Origin: Nemertoderma westbladi
Taxonomy: Eukaryota > Xenacoelomorpha > Nemertodermatida > Nemertodermatidae
Assembly: GCA_032718475.1 (NCBI GenBank)
Contig: JAUCBJ010002855.1
Location: forward strand, 1-48,400
Direction: 5' to 3'
Length of the DNA stretch: 48,400 bases
Position 1 is the stretch's first letter. Each line of letters opens with the position of its first letter. A model generated the notes under the pieces. That model was not told where the DNA came from. It saw only the letters and a list, made by a program, of their open reading frames with translations, and did no database searches. The position numbers and the translations under genes were made by a program. Of the stretch, positions 1-10,830 are shown one piece after another.

Positions 1-335
1 TGCCAAAGCACAATATGCACTGCACTGGCTGGTCCTCACGGCGAAAGCAATGCGGAGGCGGTTCCGTTCAAGTGTCAAGCTAGGGGAGATTAATGGAATA
101 CCTCCAATGCTGTATAAAGTCTGATTGGAGATGTGTTCATTGTACTTGCACAATGAACCCGGAGTAGCATACTTGTGAAAGTGTCATCCAAAGAGTTGGT
201 ATGCAGTTAGAGCCCTGCATGGACTTCCATATAAGAGTACTGGTACTACCACTGCCATAAATAATCGAACATTAAGGTTCCGTTTTATTCTATGGGAGTT
301 CCAAATCTTGGACAGACTATTTAACGTGCAGCCAC
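1..335 (-). mobile_element. RTE-like LINE (family A'), 3' coding fragment, antisense
   Basis: The minus strand encodes the C-terminal part of the LINE found full-length at 35167-38918. Between about 369 and 184 the minus strand reads a peptide with the family motifs LSKIW, VRLF and VPVLLYGSPC. The lower part (1-180) matches the later C-terminal region but with frameshifts. It differs from the main family in the same way as the pieces at 537-800, 32345-32635 and 39345-39645, so these look like an older subfamily. It is cut by the window edge. Confidence 0.8.
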
Positions 336-536
336 ACAAACTGATAATTACGAGAATAAGTGTCAACATTACAATAATGTATTTATTAATTACAATAATA
401 GGACAGGTTAGTACTTAGATACCGATAATTAATTAAAACGATCTCTACGTTAAATTCCAGTAGAGTGGTGGAGATGGATGTTGTTGTACATGTACATATA
501 ATTTGGAACGTCTCAGAAATATGGAATGCCCATTTT

Positions 537-800
537 ACAATGTTGGGTTCTATCTGTAGATGATACCAAATCTCTGGATGGCACTTTCACAAGAATGCTG
601 CGCCGGGTTCATTGTGTCAAGTACAATGAACACATCTCCAACCAGACTCTATAAAACATTGGAGGTGTTCCATTAGTCTCCCCTAGCTTGACACTTGAAC
701 GGAACCGCCTCCGCTTTGCAGGACATTGATTTCGCCGTGAGGACCATATAATCTTATGATTTGACGGCCTAGTGGATTCAAAAATCATGGTGGACAGCGC
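537..800 (+). mobile_element. RTE-like LINE (family A'), 3' coding fragment, sense
   Basis: The plus strand matches the LINE C-terminal region starting at the DTKSLDGTF motif and running past the CFRRED region, with stops and small indels. It is arranged in inverted orientation to 1-335, so bases about 20-180 and 575-740 could pair as the arms of a large hairpin with an AT-rich spacer (336-536). It is a dead fragment. Confidence 0.8.
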
Positions 801-1232
801 ATTTTTTGGAAATGTGTTGCAACGTCAGACTGAATTCACTTTAAAAACGGATTGACAGTGAATTTCCCACGTTGCAAGTATTGACGTATATATGAAAAAA
901 ATATATAAATTTTGGTAATAATTTAACAATTTCATACGATATATTTTCAATGATAAGACCGGTAGACTGACTTACTGCTATACAGATTGTAGGCCTAAAT
1001 ATATTGCATGGTATATATATTACGTATAGTATGGCAATTCAACAACATCTATAAACTAAACTACTGATATATACTGTACTAAATTAGTACAATTTTAACG
1101 CAATTGGACGATTAACAATAATATGTAGAGTAATTACACCCCTTCGCTAACCCCCCCCCCCCTCCCACACTACTTCCTACCCCAAAATGGTCCGGCTCTG
1201 TCTGACCAGGAGCCTCACCACTAATCCTACAC
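801..1232. other. AT-rich stretch, no gene seen
   Basis: I see no coding signal. It is AT-rich to about 1130, followed by a run of 12 C at 1151-1162. Confidence 0.6.
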
Positions 1233-1396
1233 TTAATGGATCTACGTCCGTGTATAATCTCGTGTTAATCATCTAATGCGCTAATTGTTATGCTTTCAGC
1301 TATTGCTGACAGCGCAACAGCTATAAAGCATAACAATTAGCACATTAGGTCCCAAGGTGATTAACACGAGATTATCCACAGAGGTAGATCCATTAA
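1233..1396. repeat. Foldback (palindromic) element
   Basis: The left arm from 1233 (TTAATGGATCTACG...) is repeated in reverse complement up to 1396 (...GTAGATCCATTAA). The arms are about 60 nt each with a few mismatches and a loop around 1298-1322. This is MITE/foldback-like; no coding capacity and no clear target duplication was found. Confidence 0.7.
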
Positions 1397-1429
1397 ACCA
1401 GGGTTCAGGGATCAATCTCGAAATAAGCA

Positions 1430-2020
1430 TTGATTTGCTGTAGTCGTAATTCAGCAGTGATGCGATGTGCGGCTTGGGGAAGAGTGCCTTGCATTCCTTG
1501 TAGATTCCGCCGAGTCCATTATAATTTGCGTTACAGTTTAGTAGGGGTTGGTTCGGAGGGTGGTCTGGATGGACTCATTAGGGCATTTGGTGGAACGCAT
1601 GATACTCCCGATGCAGGCGGGGAACGCGTCCATGGAGATGGATCTACAGTGCAGGAGGCCGTCAATTTACTTGTGTAGCGCCTTAAAATGCATTAGCCCT
1701 CATAAGGATTTGCGATAATTGGAGTCTAGTTTCAGTCGCTGGTCGGTTGTGAGGGGTCCTACCAGAAATTTGATTTTATATAAGATTGTGGGGATGCCGA
1801 TTATTCGCCAGAGGTAGCCCAAAAGTGGAAGTTGGGAGCCAGCGTATCGTCCAGCCCAGCTTATGAAATGCCTGGGCGACAGAGGCAATGGTTTGGGTTC
1901 ATTCGCTGTGGAATTTATTGGTAGGGAGGTTGATTTTGCATCCTAGAAATGTCAGTACTTGAGTGTGTGGGATTAGGTTGCCGTGTAGGTTTAGGAAGGT
2001 TGGCAGCTTGGCAGCTGAAC
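1430..2020 (-). pseudogene. Decayed coding remnant, possibly LINE post-RT region
   Basis: Read on the minus strand, the region gives long stretches of protein-like sequence broken by only five stops in about 195 codons. It includes a segment ending in FLGCKI, which resembles the connection between the reverse transcriptase and the C-terminal part of many LINEs. The identification is weak. Plus-strand reading 1430-1678 is also open but shows nothing recognisable. Confidence 0.25.
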
Positions 2021-2063
2021 ATTTTAAACATAGTAATAGTCACCGTTTAAATGTTTTGTTAGC

Positions 2064-3475
2064 TTTATTGTTTAACTCAATGAATGCTTTTTCATATGCC
2101 AGAAGGAATTATTCATAGTTTGATAATTCCCGTGATTAAAGATAAGAATGGTAGTATTCAAGAGAAATCTAATTACAGGCCGGTTGCTATAGCTACTATT
2201 ATAAGTAAGATATTAGAATACATAATATTAACTCGTATTGAGTCTCATATTATTACAAGTTTGGGTTTAAGCGTGGTAGTGGTACAGAGGTGTGCATTTA
2301 TACACTAAAGGAAATGATAAATTACTACATATCTAATAACTCTCCAGTATATATTTGTTTTTTGTGATGCCTCGAAGGTATTTGATAGACTCGATCGATC
2401 ATAACTTACTATTTCAGAAACTTATTTCCAGAAATATTCCTATTTACATTATTGTGCGTATCATTGCTTATTGGTATAGAAATCAATCAATTAGGGTCAA
2501 ATGGGGTTCTACATTATCTAGGTTATTCTCAGTATCAAATGGTGTCAAACAGGGTGGTATTTTGTCTCCGTATCTGTTCAATCTCTATATGGATGACTTA
2601 TCAGGTAGTTTAGTAGGTTGTAATGTTGGTTGTATGCTAGATGGTATCTGTTTAAATCATTTAATGTATGCTGACGATATTTGTCTGATATCAAATTCTG
2701 CATTAGGGTTACAGCGCCTTTTGGATTGTTGTGCAACGTTTGCTGTCTCTCATAATATTCATTTTAATTTAAAGAAAACTAAAGTTATGCATATAATTCC
2801 ATCAGGTTGTAAGTTAAATTCATTTGCATCTTTATTTCTAAACGATCATGTTATTCCAAGAACCAATACATACAATTATTTAGGCCATATTTTTTATGAT
2901 ACCTGTGATGATGATTATGATATAAAGAAGTGTATAAGAGGTTTATATGCAAGAGGAAACTCCCTCGTTCGAAAGTTTTCTGCCTACTAAGGTTATGTTG
3001 TTCCGTGCATACTTAATACCGTTGTATTGCAATGCTTTGTGGGCTCGTAGTAACTTTTCCGCTGGCGTGTACACAAGGGCTAGAGTTGCATATAACAATG
3101 CTGCAAGAATGCTATTTAAGATCCCTCACAGGAGTAGTATGTCTGAATGCTCATGAGGTGCTCATAACCTTCCTTGTTTTATACATATTAGGTACCGCTC
3201 AATATCAAGTTTAAATTCACGTATAATTAACTCCAGCTGTAGTTTGGTAACCTGTGTCTATAATGAGTCTTATATATATTCTAGAATTCAGGCCATGTGC
3301 GATTTAGAATTGTCAACTTAATTAGAAACTATTATTGTCATATTGTGCTACTGCTACTTAATACTACTGTAGGTTGCATTATTTTTAGATTACATTATGG
3401 GAGATTTATTTTATTGCTGTTAATAGTTATAATTTTAAATTTTCTGGATTAAAGATGATAATAATAAGATAAAAA
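2064..3475 (+). pseudogene. Second LINE family (CR1/jockey-like), reverse transcriptase remnant
   Basis: A non-LTR reverse transcriptase core is spread over several frames. At 2084-2255 the early RT motifs appear (PVIKDKNG, NYRPVAIATIISKILE). After a frameshift near 2255 comes FGFKRGSGTE with a TLKEM helix. Motif A (CDASKVFD) sits in a further frame near 2360-2390. From 2390 to 2990 one frame holds the SNGVKQGGILSPYLFN motif B, the catalytic YADD box (about 2668) and the post-RT region. Another shift near 2990 leads to the FRAYLIPLYCNALW thumb-like segment, ending about 3156. The tail near 3445-3475 has GAT/AAT repeats typical of such 3' ends. No endonuclease part is present, so the copy is 5'-truncated and dead. 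It is clearly different from the RTE-like family elsewhere in the window. The clade name is my inference. Confidence 0.85.
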
Positions 3476-3486
3476 AAGATCCGGTG

Positions 3487-5291
3487 TAGATTTTGGTAAC
3501 TTTTAGGAAAATCCTCAATGATACCAGTTGGTATCAGTATATACAGTACAACGATATTATCTACCCGATCTACAGATAAAACCTTTTCTATAGTATACCT
3601 CCATTCTAGGTATAGTTCAATATCTGCCAGACTATATAGAACAATCAATATATAATGTAATATACAATATATATACAATATTAAATGTCACTCATCCCAC
3701 AACAATTCACTTATTACATATTCAACGTCACTCACCCCACTACAATTCACTTATTGTTAAGGTTTGCATATAGAACAATCGTTACTTAAGATTGATTTAT
3801 TTTCATTCAATCGGAATAAAACATTGGATTCATCCTTTAATATTTCATTTTTTAACTGTTGCATAATTCAGGTTCAACCTTAAAAATATTTCGCTGAGTT
3901 AAGAAATGTGTGGGCTTATGGCATAGTGGGCCTATTATGGTTTTGTTCAGGTTTAATTACATTTAAAGCAGCTGGCTGCGAAGTATATAACAGTGAGATT
4001 TCTAAACGAGGAATTAATTTTCAGAGGAAAAACAAAATGGTTTAATGTTTGGTTACACGAATTCTTTTACGCCGAGAAACAGGGGTAACTTAACGCAAAT
4101 CCTATTTCAGTGAATTTACATTTCGTCTCAATGTTAAATTTTCAATTTAGGGAAAGGGTTAAGTGGGACGTTATTCTAACCAAAACAATAAACCGTAATC
4201 AAAAGATCAAGTTAAAGTTTTATTTGTGAGAGTAATCAGCTGTTATTTGAGTCGAATTTCCCCTGGAATGAACTTTTATTGTGTTGAAATTTAGTTATTT
4301 TAATTAATTAATTAAATTAATTAATTATCATATTTTTAATTAAAATTGGCTAATTAGAAAAAATGATAATATTTAGCAAAATTACATAAAACTTTTAAAG
4401 AGCTTCCAAAGCTCGTTCGAATGAGCCATAAACGAAGAAAATTGGTTGAAAAATAACAGAGGAGTAGTAATTTGAATATGAAAAATGTCATTCCGAGAAA
4501 ATGCCCTCAAACTTGAGACTGTCCCGCCAAAATTGGCTGTCTGTGTTCTGGTTGGTTAATTATTTCTGGCACGAAGGATGCACACCAACGAGCTAAAATG
4601 TTCATTACTGCGGTTTTCGGGGTCGCTGATTTCATTTCCGATGTCATTTTTAGTTTATGGTGGAATCTAGTCTATCTGTATGTCTGTCGGTCTTCTGTCT
4701 TTCTTACAATTTGACGGACAGACCGTCATACGGAAAAACAGTGATAACTCAGAACGGAAAGAGGTCTCACTCACTAAGCGGTTTTCAGATTTGTAATCCT
4801 CTTTAAATTCTGCACTAGGAGAAATAAAGAATCAACAATTTGAAAATTTTACCTGAGGGGGGGGGGGGTATACCCCCCCCCCCCCCCGCCCCCCACCCCA
4901 CCCCCTTAATTACATTATAGCAGCTCCGAAGTATATAATTAAATTTTTGAGGAAAAACAAAATGGTTTAAAGTTTGGGTACACGAATTGTTTTGCGCAGC
5001 GAAACAGGGGAAACTTAACGCAAATCCTATTTCGGTGAATTTACATTTCGTCACAATGTTAAATTTTCAATTTAGGGAATGGGTTACAGTGGCACGATAT
5101 TCTAACCAAAACAATAAACCGTAATCAAAAGATCAGGTTAAAGTTTTATTTGTGAGAGTAATCAGCTGTTATTTGCGTCGACTTTCCCCTGGAATTAACT
5201 TTGATTGTGTTGAAAGTTGCAAGTATTAGTGAACGCGGAATATATCTTAACTTGAAGTCCCTTTCTAACCAAAATAATAAGCAGGCAGATA
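3487..5291 (+). promoter_or_regulatory. Conserved upstream region of lectin locus 1, with an internal duplication
   Basis: Sequence from about 3487 to the ATG at 5292 matches the region 43052-43842 upstream of the second exon 1, which argues for a duplicated promoter/5' UTR. Within locus 1 the proximal part occurs twice: block A at 3953-4289 and block B at 4906-5215, about 85-90% alike by eye. The block immediately upstream of the ATG (5216-5291) is conserved between the loci and contains an AATATAT element about 50 nt before the ATG. Which bases are promoter and which are leader cannot be decided here. Confidence 0.6.
4290..4905. repeat. Insertion between promoter blocks, ending in a G12/C15 hairpin
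   Basis: This stretch separates the two copies of the lectin upstream block and has no counterpart at locus 2. It holds TTAATTAA-rich sequence (4305-4330), a CTGT/GACAGA-rich part (4670-4735) resembling the interior of the TIR element at 26366-27983, and a perfect G12-TATA-C15 palindrome at 4857-4887. No gene is seen. Confidence 0.6.
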
Positions 5292-5355
5292 ATGAATCTG
5301 TCCGAATTGGTTGGATTTATCGCTTTATCTTTAGCAACTTTCTGTAATGCCGATG
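5292..5355 (+). CDS. F-type lectin gene, exon 1 (signal peptide)
   Basis: An ATG at 5292 opens 21 codons reading MNLSELVGFIALSLATFCNAD, a short N region followed by a hydrophobic core (VGFIALSLAT) and a plausible signal-peptidase site after CNA. The exon ends at G5355 followed by the donor GTAAGT, in phase 1. The exon is too short to show up as an open reading frame, but the start, donor and flanking sequence are conserved in the paralogue at 43843-43918. The protein is expected to be secreted. The next exon with matching phase and acceptor is at 28677. The link across a 23-kb intron is inferred from phase, orientation and the good fit of the joined protein; no transcript was available. Confidence 0.7.
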
Positions 5356-5637
5356 GTAAGTTTTTATAAGTTTATACTTTTATATTTAACTATGGGCATA
5401 TGCTATGACTGATTATTTTGTAATTCAAATAAACGTATTTTCCACTATGAATTTTCCATTACATAACTTAATTTACCGCTGGGCTGGTTACCTTATTATT
5501 TTACCACTTCTGTAGAACTGTGTCTTGGCATATGAAGATAGGAAGTATCTACTAGAAATATATAATAAACCTTTTGCTTTTCCCGGTCGGCGTTTTATTC
5601 GATTGTAATATTTACTGACAGTTGTCACTGGTAATTA
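5356..5637. other. Start of lectin intron 1, nothing recognised
   Basis: The first 20 or so bases after the donor resemble the intron start of the second locus, then similarity ends. It is AT-rich with no coding signal. Confidence 0.5.
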
Positions 5638-5773
5638 ACAGTTATCCAATTTTTGCACAGGCTATCCAACATTTATCCAATTTTTACATAGGCTATCCAA
5701 CAGTTATCCAATTTTTGCACAGGCTATCCAACAGTTATCTAATTTTTGCACAGGAGTTTTCTAACAGTTATCG
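5638..5773. repeat. 31-bp minisatellite
   Basis: Units starting at 5638, 5669, 5700 and 5731 share ACAGTTATCCAATTTTTGCA and the sequence following it, with a fifth partial unit at 5764. Units differ by a few bases. Confidence 0.9.
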
Positions 5774-6005
5774 AAAATGTATTTAAAGAGACCAAAAATG
5801 GTCTCCCGGCTGTCTGGGATGTCATTTTTATATGTATTAGGGCCAGGTGGTCTCCTTGAAATAATTATATAGTTAGTTGTACCAGTACCACGTCCTGATA
5901 TCAGGATAATACAGCCTTTTTGTTATACCGATCCGCCAGTTGTATTGCTGTATTGTCTTTATGGGCTGTTTAGGCTGGTAATTTTAGTTTTGTTGCCGTC
6001 GAGTC

Positions 6006-6167
6006 CCAATCAGGGATTTGATGCTGATTTAAGTTCCCGGGGGTTGGGTTGCGTTCGATCCCGGAATACTAGTCACCGGAATTATTGGACCAATAATTCC
6101 GGTGACTAGTATTCTGGGATCGAACGCAACCCCCAGGAACTTACATCGGTGTCAAAACCCTGATTGG
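6006..6167. repeat. Foldback palindrome of about 160 bp
   Basis: CCAATCAGGG at 6006 pairs with CCCTGATTGG ending at 6167. The inner arms (about 6031-6089 and 6092-6142) are almost perfect apart from a 5-nt GGGTT insertion and two mismatches, with essentially no loop around 6090. This is a foldback or solo-hairpin MITE; no coding capacity. Confidence 0.85.
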
Positions 6168-6359
6168 TGTTAGGGGAAACTTGAAATTTGTCATGCAGGT
6201 CATGAAAAAAGAATAGTTAGGTTGAATGTTGATTTATTTGCCAGTAACTGATTCCTTATAAACGATCTGATTCTAAATATTTTTGCGTGCACCCATACAC
6301 CATATAATTAGAATATACACAAACAATAATAAACCTATGGTACAAGACAATTTATTTAG

Positions 6360-6900
6360 TATTTTACTTTACTTTATAGGACGACAGACTTACTTTATAA
6401 GATTTTAACCACGCCAACTACATTTGATACCTACAGTATCTGTCCGGTTGGCCTTCGTCAAATCCAGTGAGGGCTTGCAGTTTTCCGTTACATTCCGAGT
6501 TCTTTTCAGGCTCGTAATAAACCCGTAGGCCACAAACCTAGCTTCGTCAGTAGTCTTTCGGCCCTTTGCGTGTCTGCTCGCCCCTTGCGCCTTTTGAGGT
6601 TGGACCTCAGTCAAGTCAAGTGGCTTGGCTTAGGGCCTGTTAGTCCTTCGCAGAGCGCTATGCCGATTGTTTCTGAGTCCTTTTCAGGCTCATACTATGC
6701 ATAGCGAGCGCACCGTTCAGGCAGTCCAAACTCCAGTCTTGTTCCCTCTGCGGCACCCCACGCTGCTTGGTTCGGAGTCCCTTTCAGGCTCGTACTGTTC
6801 ACAGCAACGACCCCACTTGGGATAAGGTGTCCCTTTACACGAGGCTAGGCCTAGGCTAGGCTGTCAGGAACTTTACCTGAAGTTCTTGATTTCTTGAACT
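6360..6900. repeat. GC-richer block with three copies of a 20-bp motif
   Basis: The motif GAGTYCYTTTCAGGCTCRTA occurs at 6497, 6675 and 6775. The surrounding sequence is less AT-rich than its neighbours. The open minus-strand stretch 6405-6614 has no recognisable protein. What the block is remains unknown; 6168-6359 and 6900-7280 show nothing I can name. Confidence 0.45.
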
Positions 6901-7281
6901 TCAGGGCCCCTTTTAACTCTAAATAGCCTACAAAACAGCCCGTAATCGAATAATTTTGGGGCTATGAATTTCTAGTATTTTGTTCAATGTACCTGGGTTT
7001 ATTTAGAGTTTTCATTTTGGTTCTGTTTATAAAATTGGTGGGTACCCGGTACAAAATTGAAAATGACGTAAACAAGTTTTTTTTAATTCAGAATTGTTTG
7101 TTAGCCTACATGTGGTAGCTTAGGCATGGAAGAGTCTACATGTACTTCTATTAGTTCATCCAAAATGACTGGGCTTTCTGGAACTTAGACAGCAACTAAG
7201 GAGGTACCGATATCTAATGCTTTCCCAATGTCGAACGATGTTATTGTATATGAAACTACAGTAACAATAATAACATACTCA

Positions 7282-7646
7282 ATAAATGGCGATGGCATTG
7301 CAAATATTCCAACAACGACAAGTATTAATTAATGTTGATCCGGACGATCCAATTAAATCGTCAGTTTTCCTGAGAAATCAGAAAACAGTGAAGTGGAAGT
7401 TTCTATGGCCCAGTATACGATTGGAAATGAAGTGGAATCGTATATCGACAAAGAAACTGATACCACTACCATTATTGTGGATGTCTGCCGAGTTATGGGC
7501 ATATGCTTGTTGTGCCTTATATTGAAGAAGACATCCATCAATTCTTCCTTCAATTATATAAAGGAAACTTGTACCGGATTTCAGTGTTGTAGAATATCGC
7601 TGGGATGGACAGACTGATCTAGATTCACTAGTTGATGCTGTATCGC
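7282..7646 (+). pseudogene. Unrecognised coding remnant, 5' part, broken by a LINE insertion
   Basis: Plus-strand frames here are open and protein-like (for example IEEDIHQFFLQLYKGNLYR near 7521-7580), with at least one frameshift near 7588. The LINE at 7647-10104 sits inside it. Skipping the LINE, the frame VVEYRWDGQTDLDSLVDAV (7587-7643) continues past 10105 as SHNASAGIVASTKHT. I do not recognise the protein. It may be an older transposon or a host pseudogene. Confidence 0.4.
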
Positions 7647-7779
7647 GATTGATGCCATCAATGATGCTGACGACAGCAGGCAATCATCCCAGGCATGGAA
7701 ATCGATCAACTTGCTTATTGGGTAGAAAAGCCAACCAACCACCAAGGTTAAGGCTAAATCACCAGCCGATCGCCTCAAT

Positions 7780-8393
7780 GTGGGGCGAGACACGTAGTCG
7801 GCGAGCCTTTGCATACGGTTCATATAGGGCAAATGGGGCATGTCCGTCTGTCTGTCTGTCTGTCCGTCCGTCCGTCTGGTAAATGTTTGAACGCGAATTT
7901 CTCGGCATCGCTCGTTCGGAATTGAACCAAACTTAGTAGGTAAGTAGTAGAGAGAAAGTTTAGAAAGTTTGTAAAGTTTGGTGAAAAATCATGCAGTCTG
8001 ACGTCAGCTACGACAGATTATGTGGTTTTTAGAAAATGTTAAATTTCTCGGGAAGGCCTTATTTTCCTGAGCTGAAATTTTGGTGGCCTGTAGAGAATCA
8101 TGAAGTCTATCTTTTACGAAATTGAAAAGTTAAGACATTTAATTGGGGATCCGCTAGAGACTCAGAAGTAATGACATAGGCCTACCGGTACGGTACTGCT
8201 GTACAGTGTTGCACTGGTAAGTACGAAATTGCAGAATAACAATTTGACACCACCTAGCGGATTAACATATGATTGTATATCGAATGAATACATTTATAGC
8301 ATGGGATATTGGGTCCAAACTAGACATGCCCCATTTGCTCTATATGAACCGTATGCCAAGGCTTGCCGACTACGTGCTGCGCGAAGTCCCCAC
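7780..8393. mobile_element. TIR/foldback DNA element inserted in a LINE
   Basis: The left end 7780-7842 and right end 8322-8393 are inverted repeats of about 60 nt, sharing CACGTAGTCGG and CATACGGTTCATATAG with a few mismatches. The outermost matched bases are GTGGGG/CCCCAC. The uninterrupted LINE at 37200-37235 shows the empty site. The interior has a (CTGT)n/(CCGT)n stretch at 7843-7878 and no transposase. The target duplication is not clear, so the superfamily is left open. Confidence 0.8.
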
Positions 8394-8470
8394 GAACGTG
8401 TTTGGAAGGCACACTTTGAAAAGCTCTCAATAATGACAGGGTATTTCCTGATAACTTTATAGAAGTAAAA

Positions 8471-8716
8471 GTGTCTGAGTCTGTACTCCCAGATATTCGC
8501 ATTGGCGATATCTCCATTGCAGAAGTGAAGGCTGCTGCAAAGAGCATTAAGACCAATCGTGCCAGTGGAGTAGATGGTGTTCCCCCTGAGGTCTTTAAAA
8601 TACCTGGGTGTTTAAAGCTCATCTATCCCATCATATTAGACATGTACCGAACAACAAAAGTCCCACAAGAAATGAAAACAAATAAGTTGGCGCCAGTTCC
8701 CAAAAAGGCAACCTAA
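8471..8716 (+). pseudogene. LINE A reverse transcriptase N-terminal segment
   Basis: The open frame shows the RT entry motif SIKTNRASGVDGVPPEVFK, then LAPVPKK, and stops because of a lost base near 8705 compared with the full-length copy at 37515-37530. It belongs to the truncated LINE at 7647-10104 and has no separate function. Confidence 0.85.
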
Positions 8717-9586
8717 CACTCTTTGGCTCTTTTCGGGGAATCTCATTGATCTCGATTGCTGCAAAGCTATACAATAGATTTCTTTTAAATCGCATCAGGG
8801 ATCCCATTGAGAAACTGTGGAAAACAGAATGGGGCCCATAAAGGTCATGGGACCATGGAGCCCATTTTGGCACTTAGAAGGATAATTGAAGAGTTATCAA
8901 AAAAGAAAGACAGGCATCTGGCTGTTATCTTTGTTGACCTCTTCAAGGCCTTTGATTTAGTCTCTGGCTCACGTATGTTCAGCATACTTTCATTATATGG
9001 GATTCCTGATGAAATTATTGCAGCAATCAGATCAGTATACGATGGTTCGACAAAATTTGTGTCTACTGTTGACGGTGACACAGAACCATTTGAAGTGTTA
9101 TGGGGCGTCCTCCAGGGAGACACACTTGCACCATTCTTGTTCATAATTGTGGTTGACTATGTTCTACGCATGTCCTTAGATCATCATAATGATGATGGGG
9201 TGATGATAACTCCAGGGTGATGATAACTCCACCTACTGGCTCCAGAAGTCGAGGAAGTCCTGCCAAGTACCTAACTGATCTATACTTTGCTGATGACTTA
9301 GGAGTACTCTCAGAATCACTAGAGGGAGCCCAATGGCTCCTCAGCTCATTGGAACATGCTGCTTCTACTGTTGGTCTTTTATTAACTCCAGAAAGACCAA
9401 CATTTTGACAGTTAACTTTGAAAGTCCTCAGCAAGTCTCTGATCGGATGAGCATAAGCTTAAATGATGATATGCTTGATCATGTGGACGACTTCTGTTGC
9501 TTGTGATCATGGATCCGGAAGTCAGGTGAGGACCTTCGAATATGTAAGGGAAAGGCATGGGCAGCTTTGAATAGGCTTTCTAGGAT

Positions 9587-10054
9587 TTGGAAGTCACCAG
9601 AATAAATCGGAAACTTAAGGTCCGATTATTTAGAGCAGCAGTAGTCCCAGTACTCCTCTATGGGAGTCCATGCTGGGCTCTAACTGCTGAAGACACCAAA
9701 TCTCTGGATGGCACATTCACAAGAATGCTATGCCGGGTTCATTGTATCAAGTACAATGCACACATCTCCAACCAGACACTATATAACATTGGATTGGTTC
9801 CCCCAAGCTTGACACTAGAACAAAAACACCTCCACTTTGCAGGACATTGTTTTCGCCGTGAGGACCAGCCAGTGCATAATCTTGTACTTTGGAAGCCTCA
9901 TGGAGTGAATAAGCATGGTGGACAGCCCATGACTTTCTTGAGACGCATCTTAAAGGACACTGGCCTTGAAGATGCGGATGATCTAGCAAATGCCATGGGT
10001 GATAGGGAGTTGTGGTGGCGCAATTTTGTTGACAAGCCGGCACAGCATTCTTAA
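9587..10054 (+). pseudogene. LINE A C-terminal domain
   Basis: The 155-residue open frame has the family motifs VRLFRAAVVPVLLYGSPCWA, FTRMLCRVH, HFAGHCFRRED and MTFLRRILKDTG. It lacks a few residues (GGVS) present in the copies at 38209-38868 and 47221-47880. It is the 3' part of the LINE at 7647-10104. Confidence 0.85.
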
Positions 10055-10104
10055 AAATGCAGCTGCAATGCAGCATGCCGATCCTAGCAGTAGTAGTAGT
10101 AATA

Positions 10105-10830
10105 GTATCGCACAATGCCAGCGCAGGAATTGTGGCATCGACAAAACACACAGATCCAAAAATTCTCAATTCTATTATGAAATATCGCAGCATTGTTATA
10201 AATAATACCTTGATGTTATTTCCAATATAAATATTATTTACAAAGCAAAAGTGAAACTGAAACATATGATTCATTTGGAAAACAAACTTTCTCCTGTTTC
10301 TGCTGATATAGATGACGATTTGCTTAACCTAATAGCATTTTTGCAAATAGATTCAGTGCAGTTTATAAAGATGGCAATGTCTTGTTGTCTTTTGTGCAAA
10401 TGATTTTACCATATCTTTAATGGTCAAAACCTCCAATGGGGGATCTACCTTGCAGATAGATAAAACTTTCAATATCAGTCCCTATATTGTGACATGTATT
10501 CGTTTTTGTGCTATATGGTTTGTCAACAATCGCACAAGATCTTACCCAGGTTTTTTTGGAGTGACATTTATCTACACAAAATTGACAGAAGCGGCATTGT
10601 GAAGGTTATCAACCTTTCATGCGCTTCAAACCCGAGGTCTATTAGTTCGGCATATCAAAGGCACAAGGGCAAAAAAACGGCGCCAGTATGAAGAGTGCAT
10701 CCAGGAAATCGAACATGCAGGGTTTTGTCCATTCATTTGGGCTGCTACAGGAGATGCCAGTGCACATGCTCTTATTAATATAGAATCGCACTCTGACTGT
10801 CTGTAAAAAGAGATCACACTACTGAACCAC
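10105..10830 (+). pseudogene. Unrecognised coding remnant, 3' part
   Basis: Protein-like reading continues after the LINE tail (VSHNASAGIVASTKHT...) and further on (DIDDDLLNLIAFLQIDSV near 10303-10360; YEECIQEIEHAGFCPFIWA near 10690-10745). The EIEHAGFCPFI segment resembles a motif (EHGSFTPLV-like) that recurs near the C-terminus of transposon-encoded proteins in cnidarians and other invertebrates; that link is from memory and weak. Stops and frame changes show it is decayed. 10831-11430 shows nothing recognisable. Confidence 0.3.

Larger units (their letters stand above)
7647..10104 (+). mobile_element. RTE-like LINE (family A), 5'-truncated copy with nested TIR element
   Basis: The copy starts in the linker between endonuclease and reverse transcriptase and runs to a (TAG)n-like tail at 10083-10104. 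GTATCGC on both sides (7640-7646 and 10105-10111) is a possible short target duplication. A TIR element (7780-8393) interrupts it. The RT core at 8807-9220 keeps motif A (VDLFKAFD) in frame where the full-length copy has a deletion, and the FADD catalytic box lies at 9286-9300. A 17-bp tandem duplication near 9200-9229 (GTGATGATAACTCCAGG) breaks the frame before FADD. The C-terminal part is at 9587-10054. The copy is non-functional. Confidence 0.9.

Noticed and set aside
7843-7878. CTGT/CCGT arrays here and at 26757-27597 as CRISPR-like repeats
   Set aside because: They are simple tetranucleotide arrays inside TIR elements in an animal genome, with no unique spacers.
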